The position numbers and the translations under genes are program-made. A stretch of DNA of 64,000 nt from Polytrichum commune. Lineage: Eukaryota > Streptophyta > Polytrichopsida > Polytrichales > Polytrichaceae. The DNA lies in assembly GCA_950295325.1 (NCBI GenBank), contig OX485806.1:28148001-28212000 (forward strand). Reading direction: 5' to 3'. Positions 10,247 to 20,510 of this stretch are shown here, piece by piece. The notes under the pieces were generated by a model, which was not told where the DNA came from, did not search any database, and worked only from the letters and a program-made list of their open reading frames with translations. Within the stretch, counting starts at the first letter, position 1, and each line of letters begins with the position of its first letter.

Positions 10247-13126
10247 TTAGTCTTGTAAATCCTCCACCCCTGTGGCCATAGCTGTATCAAGATAAGGTTG
10301 ACGCAAGGGCTTGGGTTCCTTAGCGCCTTTTGCTGCGGGCTTGAAACGTTCGAGGTCCTGTAACCTCCGCGACTCTGCCTTGGCACCAATCATAAGGTCA
10401 TCCAAGTAACCCCGTTCTGGGAATGTTTTGGGACATAGCCGGCGATACTTTCGGAATGCACTGTCCGCCTGAACTTTCTTGTTCATAAGCGTGTACACAA
10501 GACCCTGCGTTTCAATATGAAAAGAGAGTTTTATGTTTATAAGAGTCCAAATGTATATGACATTTGATGATCTTTGCTGAATGACATGACATCATAATAC
10601 TTCATTGGGCCCATAATTGTTGCACTTGTTTTCTTTACGAATGCAATTTATATGAAAACAATGAAGGAGACATCTCAACATGATGACGGAAGGATACCTA
10701 TAATGATAAATTTTGGATACCAGTAGGGTATGGGTATTTGACCAAATTTTTGTTATACCATTGGGGTCTATATACCATGCAAGAACCTTCACACCTAGGC
10801 AAAATCATGCTGGTATAAATATGGTTAAGAATGATATTGACCCAAATAATGACTGGGGTATAAAAAGATTCTCTCACCTTGAGATACCCACCAAATATCA
10901 ATATTTGATTGGTATTACAAGTATGATACCCACAGGTAGATTCTTTCATACCATTATTGGTGTTGATTATTGATACCATGCATTCACTTATATACCAGAC
11001 CAACGTTGTTCCTGACCTGACATAAGTAGGGTCGAAAGTCTCTTGGATCCTCTTTCAGTAGCTCTGTGTATTGGTCAAGCGCCTCCTCGTAATTTCCCTG
11101 ACCCAAACCAACAGCACATCCAGAATGGACTCAATACCTATTATCCCTGCCAAGTTGTAACCTTGTTTAAATAATTATGCCTAACTATGGTAGCCCAAAG
11201 CATACCTTGCTATTAGAAAATGCAAGATGAAGAACAGTCAAAGCTGAGTGCACACATGGCCAGCCCATTGCGTACACTACCATATGTTTTAATCACAGTG
11301 CCTTCAAACTGGAATCTAACTGGACAATCGTAAATAAACTGTACATGCATCAGACGTCGGCACTCCACAATACAAATGGTGAGATTAAAAAGTTATTATG
11401 ACATTCGATTCAGATAAACCCTCTGAAATCTTTCTCTTAGTGGTGAATTTAGAGAACCAAAGATAACTAACCTGAAGTGTGTGCATTTGTCCCAGCAACA
11501 TACGCAGATTCTTTGCCTCCTTTGTCCTTTGAGTCTCCACTGCAGTCTCCACTGCCCTCTTCAGCATTTCCAGCATCTCCTGTCCTTCACCTGCCTTTAA
11601 CATGACTGTCGCCAACCCCTGTAGTAACCCAAAGAGAACAAATCAAACACACAATTAGTACGAGAGGTTAGCAAATCCAAATCAAGGCCATAGTCATTTT
11701 CCTCATAATTCTTGGAGCTCATACGAATAACTTATTTCATTTTCCAAGGGAAATTTCTTTTTCTTCTTAATTGATCATGTAGGTCCACCCAATAATGTTG
11801 ACCATTGGACCTAGTATAGTTAACAAATTTTGAGCATGAAGTCCAATCTCTTCTGAACATATTTCTTCTTCATGTCCATTCTTAGATCCATACCTAAACA
11901 CACACCACTCAAATATACATGTCCAATTAAACTAGGTAACTGAATTAGGCCCGCTTACCTTAAACTCTGTCACCTATTTAGACCACCTCTTACAACCTTC
12001 CAAGACCTCCTCCCCAAGGAGATTTTTAAATTTTCTAGAACCTCAGAACACAATCAGATAGTCCTGTTTAGGAGTACAACAACTTACTCACAGAGATGGC
12101 CTTGATCATTCAATTTATTTGACATCACTTAGGCACTTCACCAAAATCATCAGTGAGAATTCATTTGATCATTTTGAAACTACCATCGTGATAAATTTTG
12201 CACCCCTTATCACAGTTCACCTATTCACACCTCCGCTTACAACCTTCCAAGACCTCCTTCCCATGGACATTTTAAAACTCTCTAAAACCTCAAAACACAA
12301 TCAGAACAGCCTGTTAGGAGTCAACAACTTATTCACCAGACTTAACCTCGACCTTTCAATTTGTTTGACATCACTTAGGCACTTCACCAATATCATTGGT
12401 GAGCATTGGTTGGCCATCTCAACACTACCTACCATTGTGATAAATTTCGCACCCCTTTCTCATTTCGATCAAAAGTGACACTACCAATACCTGCAAAGCC
12501 CGGGCAGAAAGGGGATCCCTCGTCAGAATGGCCTCAAAAGCTTGTCGGGCCTGGTCCGAGTTTCCAACAAAGTCCAAAGATTGTGCCCGTATCAGCTGCC
12601 ATGGGGCATGATCTGGCTTCAATGCCAGTAACTTGTCAATAACTTCAAGCGCCTTTCCTACGTCACCTTTCCGTAGCCTCACATACATCAGCCCCTCGAG
12701 AGTTTTCAAGTCGTCCGGATGTCGATCCAAGAAAGCTTGAAGTACAAGCTCCGCAGGATCTTCTTCCTTTTCCTTTTCAGCACTCTCAGATTGCAAAGGA
12801 CCTACTTCTCTTGTCCCTGTTTCCAAATTGCGATTTAATGTACCCTTGTTTTCATTTTCATCCACGAAAGATGTTGTGCTTGTTGACGGAGGTAGTGTTG
12901 TTCGGGCAAAAGCTGGCGGAGCCATAAATAATAGTCCAAGACTTGCAAGGAGCAAAGAACTGCCAACTATAACCTTTGCTAATTGTTGTTGCACAGTCTC
13001 CATGATAAATTCCCTGTTGATGTCATTCTTGATGATTACTTTTTCACCCGATCTCAATTTTGTTATTGACAAGGATGTGCAAGAAGCCAAATGAGAAGAT
13101 GTGGTAGCAAGATGTAATGTCGATGC
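10247..13126 (-). CDS. SLOW GREEN 1-like chloroplast TPR protein, five or more exons
   Basis: Resembles SLOW GREEN 1, a plastid TPR protein required for early chloroplast development. Exons read leftwards: 12491-13126, 11472-11618, 11017-11097 and 10247-10504 (stop). All junctions are phase 0 and GT-AG. The first of these begins after an AACAG acceptor with a transit-peptide-like stretch (STLHLATTSSHLASCTS), so an upstream exon must supply the start. A later in-frame ATG is METVQQQ. A hydrophobic segment with an AFA motif (SLLLASLGLLFMAPPAFA) follows, then an acidic linker and tandem TPR helices (HPDDLKTLEGLMYVRL, KALEVIDKLLALKPDH, QARQAFEAILTRDP, YEEALDQYTELLKEDPRD). The visible exons give 373 codons plus stop. 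The nearest candidate first exon (ATGATGAACCAG near 13225) is out of phase. VIPP1 lies about 2.6 kb downstream on the same strand. Confidence 0.85.
10690..11012 (+). mobile_element. MITE-like repeat B, copy 1 (intron before last exon)
   Basis: About 320 bp, beginning near GGATACCTATAATGA and ending ATATACCAGACCAACGTTG. Shared blocks with copies 2 and 3 are GTATTTGAC, GAACCTTCA, CTAGGYAAAATC, AAAAGATTCTCTC and TTGATTATTGATACC. Its right end lies only about 5 bp from the splice donor of the exon at 11017-11097. Confidence 0.6.
11775..11945 (-). repeat. Dispersed repeat family C, copy 4 (inverted)
   Basis: Lies in the second recognised intron of the TPR gene. The reverse complement shows TTGGACATGTATATTTGAGT and AGAAGAGATTGGACTTC, as in the other copies. 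Confidence 0.5.
11955..12475 (+). repeat. Two-copy tandem duplication inside a TPR-gene intron
   Basis: TTACAACCTTCCAAGACCTC occurs near 11989 and again near 12238, about 249 bp apart. Other repeated phrases are GACATCACTTAGGCACTTCACC and GTGATAAATTT. Two diverged copies of a roughly 250-bp unit fill most of the intron 11619-12490. The translated frames here are not exons: they interrupt a phase-consistent splice. Confidence 0.65.
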
Positions 13127-13437
13127 CTGTTATGTGCAATTTCACAAATATAACAGTCAGAGGGAGTGACATTGATAAGAATACAGTGACCCAGAGCCCT
13201 CACATACCGTAAGGTGCTTCCTGGTTCATCATTTTGAATACCAAACTATAATTTCCATGTGGGATTTTTGGGTGGGTCTGAACGAATACACGATTTCATG
13301 TCACAGAATTTCAAGAATAAAAAAGACGAAGCAGGAAGCAATCTCCAGTACCTCCTAATCAATTCACAACACTGGCTGAAAGAATAAAGACACAGAAGTT
13401 GAGAAGTTACACCTGGTACCTACAGCAATGATATGGT

Positions 13438-13842
13438 TGCGACCAGTGTTGAACTGGTATCATCTTTTCTTTTATAACATTCAGGTACCTATAATGAGGA
13501 GTTCACATTTTTTTTAATATACAAATAGGGTGCGGGTATTTGACAGTATTTGCATTTTCAATACCATTCAGGTTCATACGCCAACCAAGAACCTTCATAA
13601 CTAGGTAAAATCGCCCTAGTATCAATATGGTTTAGAATGTATTGACGTATTGACCCATATAATCACTCAGGTATAAAAAGATTCTCTCGACGTGACATAC
13701 CCTTCAAATATTAATGTTTGCCTGGTAGTACAATTTTCATACCCATGGGTAGGTTCTTTGCTACCATTATGGATGTTGATTATTGATACCCGTGCATTCA
13801 CCTATATACCGGTCCAACATTGGTGCGACACTCATAACGATG
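13438..13842 (+). mobile_element. MITE-like repeat B, copy 2, with inverted ends
   Basis: The left end reads GCGACCAGTGTTGAACTGGT. The right end is its imperfect reverse complement, ending ACCGGTCCAACATTGGTGCG. The middle matches copies 1 and 3. This is the only copy where inverted ends of about 22 bp are clear. It lies between the partial VIPP1 copy and the first recognised TPR exon, so it would be intronic if those are spliced together. Confidence 0.6.
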
Positions 13843-13976
13843 CCAAGAATGTCAACCGTTTATGCTACAATGGTTATGCCAGACTGAAAGAGAAAGTCCA
13901 ACCAAAGAATTAGAAACAAGGAAATGCACACAATCTCCACACAAACCTTAGAATCGTAAAAAGCAGAGATTATTAC

Positions 13977-14476
13977 CCTCACAATCCTGACGACACGCTC
14001 AAAGATGTTCATCTGCGCGCACATGGCACCGCCACCACCCCTGCTCTGCCTACTGCTGTCCTCCACTGCCAGGACAAGAGCACAAGCTCCCACTGCAAAA
14101 ATCCCCAAATTCCACGGTACATTTACACAGTATGCTTTACATTAAGGTGAAAAGCCCAGCTTATGTGCAATTGAGAACCTGGTGCCAGATTTGAACCCAT
14201 ACAAATGTCAATTGAAGTACTGGAAATAATGGTGAGGAAGAGGGAGGGTAAGAAATTGCAAAGAGAAATCAATGTAATCAATAAACAGGAATTGTACACA
14301 CCTCCTCCATTCCAGAACCTCGAGTCCATGGACCGCAAATTGAAGGAGCTCCGCAGAGTGCAAAATCTCTGAGGCCTCCCATTCGTATTGGAAGAAGAAG
14401 AAGAAGAAGTTGTGATTGGAGTCCTGTTGATGCTTGCAACAAAAGAGCAATCCATCAATCCCAGAGCGCCCGCCAT
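13977..14476 (-). pseudogene. Partial duplicate of VIPP1 exons 1 and 2, possibly co-opted
   Basis: Reading leftwards, exon 1 is 14302-14476 and exon 2 is 13977-14092. Exon 1 starts MAGALGLMDCSF, has a Ser-rich transit peptide, ends ...WNGG at phase 1 and has a GTGTGT donor. Exon 2 is 116 bp, the same length as in VIPP1, contains [20 protein letters not shown] and has a GTAATAAT donor. Both frames are open. The intron between them is shortened (209 versus 756 bp) but keeps homologous sequence; similarity continues into intron 2 to about 13870 and stops close to the start codon at the other end. No further VIPP1 exon follows; the next gene downstream is the TPR gene. This is either a dead fragment or a donor of the TPR gene's first exons. 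Confidence 0.8.
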
Positions 14477-14689
14477 AGCTGCCTCTCTTCCCTCTGGTTC
14501 GATGGAACTCCAAATCTTGCAAGTTAAGCTGAGATACCCTCGAATCGCACCGAAGTGGATTCTGACAGTGGCAAGAGTGTGAATTATCCAAAACCTAGGA
14601 ATTCGCAAACGAAGGTGCAACCTCAGTTTTGTGCAGTTCTAGGAAGCTTGCTTAAACCCTGCGGTAGGGTTTAACATTGTTGGAGGTAC

Positions 14690-15098
14690 ATGCCCTGGAC
14701 GGTAAACCCCGGTTATATCTGACCCTCCCCGGGTATCACAACGATGTACGATGTCCTTTTTAAATACTATCCGGGTATCTATAATGAGGATCTCACATTT
14801 TTTGATACCAGTAGGGCATGGGTATTTAACAATATTTTCTGTTTCAATAAAAATCGGGTATGTATACCATGGAACCTTCATAACTAGGTAAAATCATCTT
14901 AGTATCAATATGGTGTAGAATGGTATTGACCCGAATAATAACATGGGTATACAAAGATTCTCTCACCTTGATATACCCACTCAATATCAATCATTAACTA
15001 GTATTACATTTTTGATACTCAAAGTTTGGTTTTTTTATACCATTGATTATTGATATTGTGTATTTACTTATATATCCGACAAATATCATTATGTACCT
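14690..15098 (+). mobile_element. MITE-like repeat B, copy 3
   Basis: Similar to copies 1 and 2 (ATCTATAATGAGGA, AACCTTCATAACTAGGTAAAATC, TTGATTATTGATA). The outermost bases show a short inverted match, GGAGGTACAT against ATGTACCTCC. It lies upstream of the partial VIPP1 copy. Confidence 0.5.
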
Positions 15099-15429
15099 CC
15101 TTCTTAGACCAGCACTTATCTTAGGTCTACCGTAACACCATAGCATGTTCGTTCTTAAATAATTCCAAACAAAAACGAAAAAAATCAGAAATTCCTGGCC
15201 ATGAAGAACGAAATTATGGAAAATTATATTTTGAAAAGAACGAAAATCCAGAAAGTTGGGTGAAATAGACTCTGTTCGCAGGCCATTACAAGTTTCAGAG
15301 GCTGGTAAAGCGCACTAGATCCTATTATCACGGTTTAGGAGTTGGAAAGTCAGTTAGGGTCCACAAATTCCATTACTCACAGCCGAGCAGGTGCCTACAT
15401 AAGACTGGAACTGCTACGACCTCTTCCTA

Positions 15430-15900
15430 TCAGTGATCGTTTATCACATCCTGGATCGTCAAGGAGGCAATTGCTCCATCGGAGGAGGCCCATGTTGCTG
15501 AGCAGGTGGTAGCCGCTCAAGAGGTGGAGGCCTTGCAGTTGAGGAGAAAGAGGTGTCTGCTCCAGTAGAGGAGGCACCTGCTCTCGAGGAGGAGGCACCT
15601 GCTGTTTGGAGGAGGCACCTGCTTCGGAAGAGGATTTGGCTACACCAGTAGAGGTGGCACCGGTGGTTGAGAAGGATGCAACTCCAATTTCGGAGCCTGT
15701 AGATTCACAGTCGGAGGAGGCCGAGGAAGTGGTGTCGAGAAGGTGGTGTCGAGGAGCAGTTGTCGGTGGTGGACAGAGAAGGTGGCACCGGTGGTTGAGG
15801 GGACGCAGGTCCAGTTTCGGAGCAGGCAGTCACAATCGGAGAAGGCCGAGGAGGTGGACACATAAGTCGAGGAGATCAGCTCGGGATCTTTGAGTCGGGG
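15430..15900 (+). pseudogene. Acidic Glu/Ala/Pro/Val-rich low-complexity coding remnant
   Basis: GC-rich DNA built from GAGGAGGCACCTGCT-like units encodes VEEAPALEEEAPA, then, after a one-base shift near 15612, EEAPASEEDLATPVEVAPVVEKDATP. Three GAGGCACCTGCT copies lie within about 60 bp. Further on the frame turns basic and is lost. I do not recognise the protein. The repeat structure and the frame change suggest a decayed fragment. Confidence 0.35.
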
Positions 15901-16629
15901 AGCCTGATTTTCTTGAGTCGAGATTTTAGGGAATGAAACAAGCAAATTCAACCTGGTTTCAAAACAAGTTCACCCCGGAGAGGTCAAAGTCGTTGTGAAT
16001 CTGGTTGAGTGAGTTTCTGAATTGGTTGAGTGAGTTGCTCCTGTGAGTTGCTCCTGTGAGTGTTTAAGCAAGCTGAATTGATCCAGCAGAAACAGAAGTA
16101 GTAACTATGTTGTGGACGTGACCATGACCATGCAAGGGTCGTGGGGTGTTGGAGCAGTTGCTTGAGTCAGGGATGCTGTGAGTATTAATTAGGGTAAGTG
16201 ACATTGAATCGGCTTGTGATTACAAAACTGGTGATAGCTTAAACGAGATTGCAATTGAAGCAAATGTTGAATTTGTTTGTTGCTGACTATTTTTGTATTT
16301 GTGATGTGTCTTGCAGGTCAGCAGCTGAATCTGCACGTAGACATGTATGTGAGTGTAAGTAGATAGATAGATAGATGATGTGTAAGTACATGTACTAAAG
16401 CAACACTTAATTTGAATGCAAAAAAACTTCAGTGGGAAAAACTTACATCAGAACTCTGTCAAAAAAAATTTCTTGCAAGCTCCCGTATTGTTGTCATTCG
16501 ATTTGAGTTTATTGTCTTGGAAAGTTCTGCTACTCTACTCAAATTATTCTCCATTATAGTGTCTAAAGACACTTCGACGTCAATCTCTTCATTGCATTCT
16601 GTATCTGTAGCTTGCACTATTTCTTCTCA

Positions 16630-18245
16630 TTTGTTGTTAAACAATGGTTTTACCATATTATCCATCATAGTTTGTTTTTTAAACTCACTATCAAATGCTC
16701 TTAGAAGTCCATCATGCTCCCATCCTTTGCTAATTATATTGATTTTGCTTGAAACATGAATCCAAGCCTTGTAAAGCCAATGACAAATGTGAGGCTTCAG
16801 CTTGGACATTTTGAAATCAATGTGCATATTTGTTCCTCCATTCAGTTGTTTTGTTATAGTATCCATAGTGAATTGGTTGAATTCTTGACGAAAGACATGC
16901 TTGAAGGGCCTTTGAATTACAACATCCGCTGGTTAAAACACACTTGTACAGTTTGCATGAATGTTTAGCACATGAATTTCGGGGTGATGAATCTTCATTC
17001 ACTCTCGAATTTTTTTGCTAATGTGCACACTCCAGCAGTCTATGAGCCAGATTATCTCTTGATCTGCTGGAAGTGCCTTGAGCTCAATTTGTGCAACCAA
17101 GTAAGGTTTTAGAATCCTCTCTACAAACTCTTTGTACGTTTCTAATGTAAACCAGTGGTTGTAGTTGTAGGAAATATTCCACCCTAATAATTCACACCCT
17201 TCTCTCCCTCCTTCTAACTTAGGCAGAGATTTTGTGGTTGTACCTTGAAAAATTACTTAGAAAGGCAAACAACGACAATCTATTGCTAAAGAGACTATAA
17301 CGGTAATCTGTCGCTTGTCCTCTACTCCATATACCTTGACATGTTTGGCTCTTTTTGTCTCCCACGTCCTAGATCCTCATGTAGGTACTAAATGTATTCA
17401 TGTTTGGTTAGAGTTCACAACTAATTCCTTAGGAATGTTGTGAACTTTCACCAAATATGCACAACGTTGTGTCATTGCTTTGTCATGCTCTTCAAAGTCT
17501 TTTGGTAATTTTCCCGTTGCAGTTGTTGATGCTCGGTAATTCCAATTCAGTTCAGACTTGACAAAATTCTTGGTCCATTCATAAGAGACACGAAAGGCCG
17601 TTGAATGTGTACCTTCAAGAATTTGTGGAGCTTTGTCGAGGATGATTGTTTTTATTAATGATTGGATGCAAACTGCATAAAGAGGTTGTCATGCCATCAT
17701 CATCTTCTTCAAGACTGTGCAAATTTTTTCTTTCAAGGCAGGGTGAGATTCTAACACTGGACAATGTTGAGTAGATTTGGCAAAATAAATGCCAAATTCT
17801 ACACATATCTTGTATGTATCTTTTAACTCTCCGTTTGAATAGAACCAATCTCTCATAGAATTCTTAAATAAACTGTCATACATACTAGAGAGATCTCATG
17901 GTTTCTTGTAAGTTGCCCTCAAGAAACTCAAAGCTCCTACAATGCATCTATGTTGTTTCATTGCATTGAAAATAGGCGGCCAAAGAATTGGAGTAAACCA
18001 ATTTGTGTAGGAACCTCTAACATTTCTTGGTCACTTCATCTTCTCAAGTTTTGGCTTCAACAACACCATCTCTGTCTTCTTTAGTCTCCCCACTAGTCGT
18101 TTCAAAATCTCCTTGCCTGATCTTAAGCGTTTTTCCTCTAATCTCTGGTCCAAATTTGAAAACTCATTCTCAATATTCACCGCCCTCTCTTCTCTTGTAA
18201 TGGGAACAAATGCAAAATCTACCCTTTGTTGCTTGAGAGTCATCG
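16630..18245 (-). pseudogene. Dead DDE_1-type (pogo/Tigger/jerky-like) transposase
   Basis: Leftward translation gives a nearly continuous transposase broken by stops. From about 18243 there is an N-terminal charged helix (ENEFSNLDQRLEEKRLRSG). At about 17880-17560 comes a DNA-binding-like region, including the stretch VSYEWTKNF. Between about 17445 and 16630 the catalytic domain shows NSNQT (normally N-x-D-Q-T, so the first Asp is Asn), DKRQITVIVS, IWLIDCWSVH (second Asp present) and PADVVIQRPFKH (third Asp present). At least five in-frame stops interrupt the catalytic part, and the N-terminal part changes frame. Several stops are TGA at tryptophan positions or TAA at glutamine positions, as expected from cytosine deamination. 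No clear terminal repeats of its own were found. Confidence 0.75.
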
Positions 18246-18447
18246 CTACACTACTAGAAAATCATGACCAAATCAACAGAAAATCAACTGATCTATGTTG
18301 ATCCGGGCACTGCAATGACCGATTTCACTGATTTTTGAATTTTTTGTAAAAATCAACAGTTTGCTGCCTACTTTTTTGTTGATCTGAATAGTACAATGAC
18401 CAAATCAACAAAATTTTAGTAAATGTAGAATCTTTTTGGAATGGGGT

Positions 18448-19125
18448 GGATACACTTACATATAAGTGTGGTGTATGGGTCGGGCTTAATCCATTATGAT
18501 CTATTTAGGGGTATACTAAAATTAGGTTAATAGTATGAAAAATGTTGTTTATTTTAGGGTCGGAAAACAGGGTAAAAAGGGGTCCGATTATGAATTTACT
18601 TAGGGCCCAATTGAAATTAAGTGTACAAAACACGAATGGGTTCTAACACACTTACGTATAAGTGCAGTATATGGGTCGGGTGGATTCGATTATGATCGAT
18701 TTAGGGGCACACTAAAATTAGGTGAATAGTGTGAAAAGTTATATCTATTTCAAGGTCGGAAAACAGGGTTAAAAAAGGGTTGGAATTTGTATTTATTTAG
18801 GGCCCGATTGAAAGTAGGTATACGAAAAAAGAATGGTATTAATGACACTTACGTATAAATGCGGTGAATGGGTGGGGTGGATTTGATTTCAATCTATTTA
18901 GGGGTAGAATTAAATTAGGCAAACAATGTGATCTATTTCAGGGCTGAGGGTAAAAAGGGGTATGTTTAATTACAGGGTAAAAAAGGGTCGTAATTTGCAT
19001 TTACTTAGGGCCCGATTGAAAGTAGGTATAGGAAACAAGAATGGGTTTGGACACACTTAGGTATAATGTGTGACACACTTTCAAATTGGACACACTTAAG
19101 TGCGGTGGATGGGTGGGGTTGAATG
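18448..19125 (+). repeat. Tandem array, about 197-bp unit, inside the CACTA-like element
   Basis: ACACTTA(C/G)RTATAARTG anchors lie at 18452, 18648, 18845 and 19053, giving spacings of 196, 197 and 208 bp. Shared phrases are ATGGGTSGGGTGGATT, TCTATTTAGGGG, GGGTAAAAAGGGGT and TTAGGGCCCRATTGAAA. Confidence 0.75.
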
Positions 19126-19139
19126 GATTATGTATTAGG

Positions 19140-19430
19140 TAATCGTTTTATTGGAACCGGTTATCAGTGCAGAACCGGTTCTGTCAAGGTGGCGAGCCCG
19201 CGGGCAAGCCAGCTTGAAAGAACCGGTTCCAATAAAACAATTACCGGATGTAACCGGTTGGCCGCTTTGTTGAGCCGCGCAGGTGACGTAAACAGTAGGT
19301 CACATGTCACCATAACCGATTTAGATGATCATAACCGGCTGGGATGTCGAGGTTATCGTCTGCAAACCTGTGTGCTCAGAGCCAATCGTGTAGTGCCACC
19401 TCGGCGAAACAAAGCGGCCAACTGGTTACG
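19140..19430. repeat. Two nested inverted repeats with AACCGGTT palindromes
   Basis: Arm 1 at 19140-19161 pairs with 19220-19241 (22 bp, one mismatch). Arm 2, around 19250-19272, pairs with 19408-19430 (core GGCCGCTTTGTT / AACAAAGCGGCC). AACCGGTT occurs four times between about 19154 and 19258. The open frame at 19123-19440 across this structure is probably fortuitous. Confidence 0.7.
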
Positions 19431-19659
19431 ATGTATATAGGGACCGACAAAAAATAGTCAAATAGGGTGATCTATTTCAGGGTTGGATAAATGCGGGAGG
19501 TAGGAAATAGTCAATTGGATGCGAGGCAAATTTAGGTATGAATCAAATAGGTTGGTATAGTGGCGGATTCGGTTTTGTTTCATTCGTGTAGGAGCAAACT
19601 TCGAACAGAATGGAATGGAACGTAACACACTGGGGTGTGAATGGGTTACCCTGGTAACT

Positions 19660-20060
19660 AGTGGAATTTACGATTTTGGGAGCGGATTAAAAAAATGTTT
19701 AGATGTCGATCTCTTTGGGAGCTTCATGTATTTGCGAGGGGTTTGGATAAAGGTGCGGAGTGGAAGCGATTACGGGTTCGGTCGGTTTTGGAGCAGATTT
19801 TTAAAAAAAACCCGGTAATTGGTGGAATTTATTGCCGGACGGGGAAAAGTTACGATTTTGACGTGTTTGGGAGCGGATTAAAAAAAGGTAACGATGTCGA
19901 TGTCTTTGGGGGCTTGGGGTATTTACGAGGGGTTTGGGAAAAGGTGCGGAATGGAAGCAATTGCGGGTTTGGTTGGTTTAGGAGCGGATTAAAAAGAAGC
20001 CCGGTAATTGGTGGAATTTACTGGTGGTGGAAGCGAGTGTCTGGATCTTGGCGTCTGGGA
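19660..20060 (+). repeat. Second tandem array in the CACTA-like element, about 187 bp
   Basis: GGGAGCGGATTAAAAAAA, then GATGTCGAT.TCTTTGGG, GAGGGGTTTGG, AAGGTGCGGARTGGAAGC and CCGGTAATTGGTGGAATTTA, recurs. The last phrase lies near 19811 and 19998. A third partial unit ends near 20060. Confidence 0.65.
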
Positions 20061-20210
20061 GGGGTGTAGAAAAAGGTGCGGTTTGGATGTATTGAGGGGG
20101 CTTCTAAAAGTAGGGTGGGACGTGGAAAAATTTAGGGCATGGCCAATTGTGAGCATGGCCTATTGTAAGTGTATATGTAAGAAAAACATTTCTCTTTGTT
20201 CATCAAATTC

Positions 20211-20300
20211 TAAGTTTGGTGAGTTGGTTAGAGTGTTAAGTGTTAAGCGCGAGGTCTCGAGTTCAGACCCGATTGTGAACCGTGGTGATAGAGTCAGGCT
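20211..20300 (+). repeat. tRNA-derived (SINE-like) segment
   Basis: GGTGAGTTGGTTAGAG resembles a tRNA A-box region, and GAGGTCTCGAGTTCAGACCC resembles a B-box/T-arm region about 35 bp downstream. The cloverleaf is not intact (no clear anticodon stem or acceptor closure), so this is not a working tRNA gene. It may be a SINE head or a tRNA pseudogene captured by the surrounding element. Confidence 0.35.
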
Positions 20301-20510
20301 GCCATAGAATTCTGGGCAATCCAAAAAACATTTTTCTTGCCCGAAAAATCCAGGCAATAAAAAAAATTTTTAAAAAAATCTTTTTGTGACCAGATCAACA
20401 GAAAAAATCAACAAAATTGTGTTACATTGTGTCCAGGTCAACGCGTCCTAAGTAACAACCGCGACCAACGCCTTTCTGTTGATATTTTGTTGATCCGGAC
20501 GCAGAATTTC

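Noticed and set aside
12119-12478. 119-codon plus-strand ORF inside the TPR gene
   Set aside because: It spans the tandem duplication within an intron, and phase-consistent exons flank it on the other strand.
19123-19440. 105-codon plus-strand ORF
   Set aside because: It coincides with nested inverted repeats; its composition follows the palindromes.
20211-20300. Functional tRNA gene
   Set aside because: A- and B-box-like segments only; no closed acceptor stem or recognisable anticodon arm.
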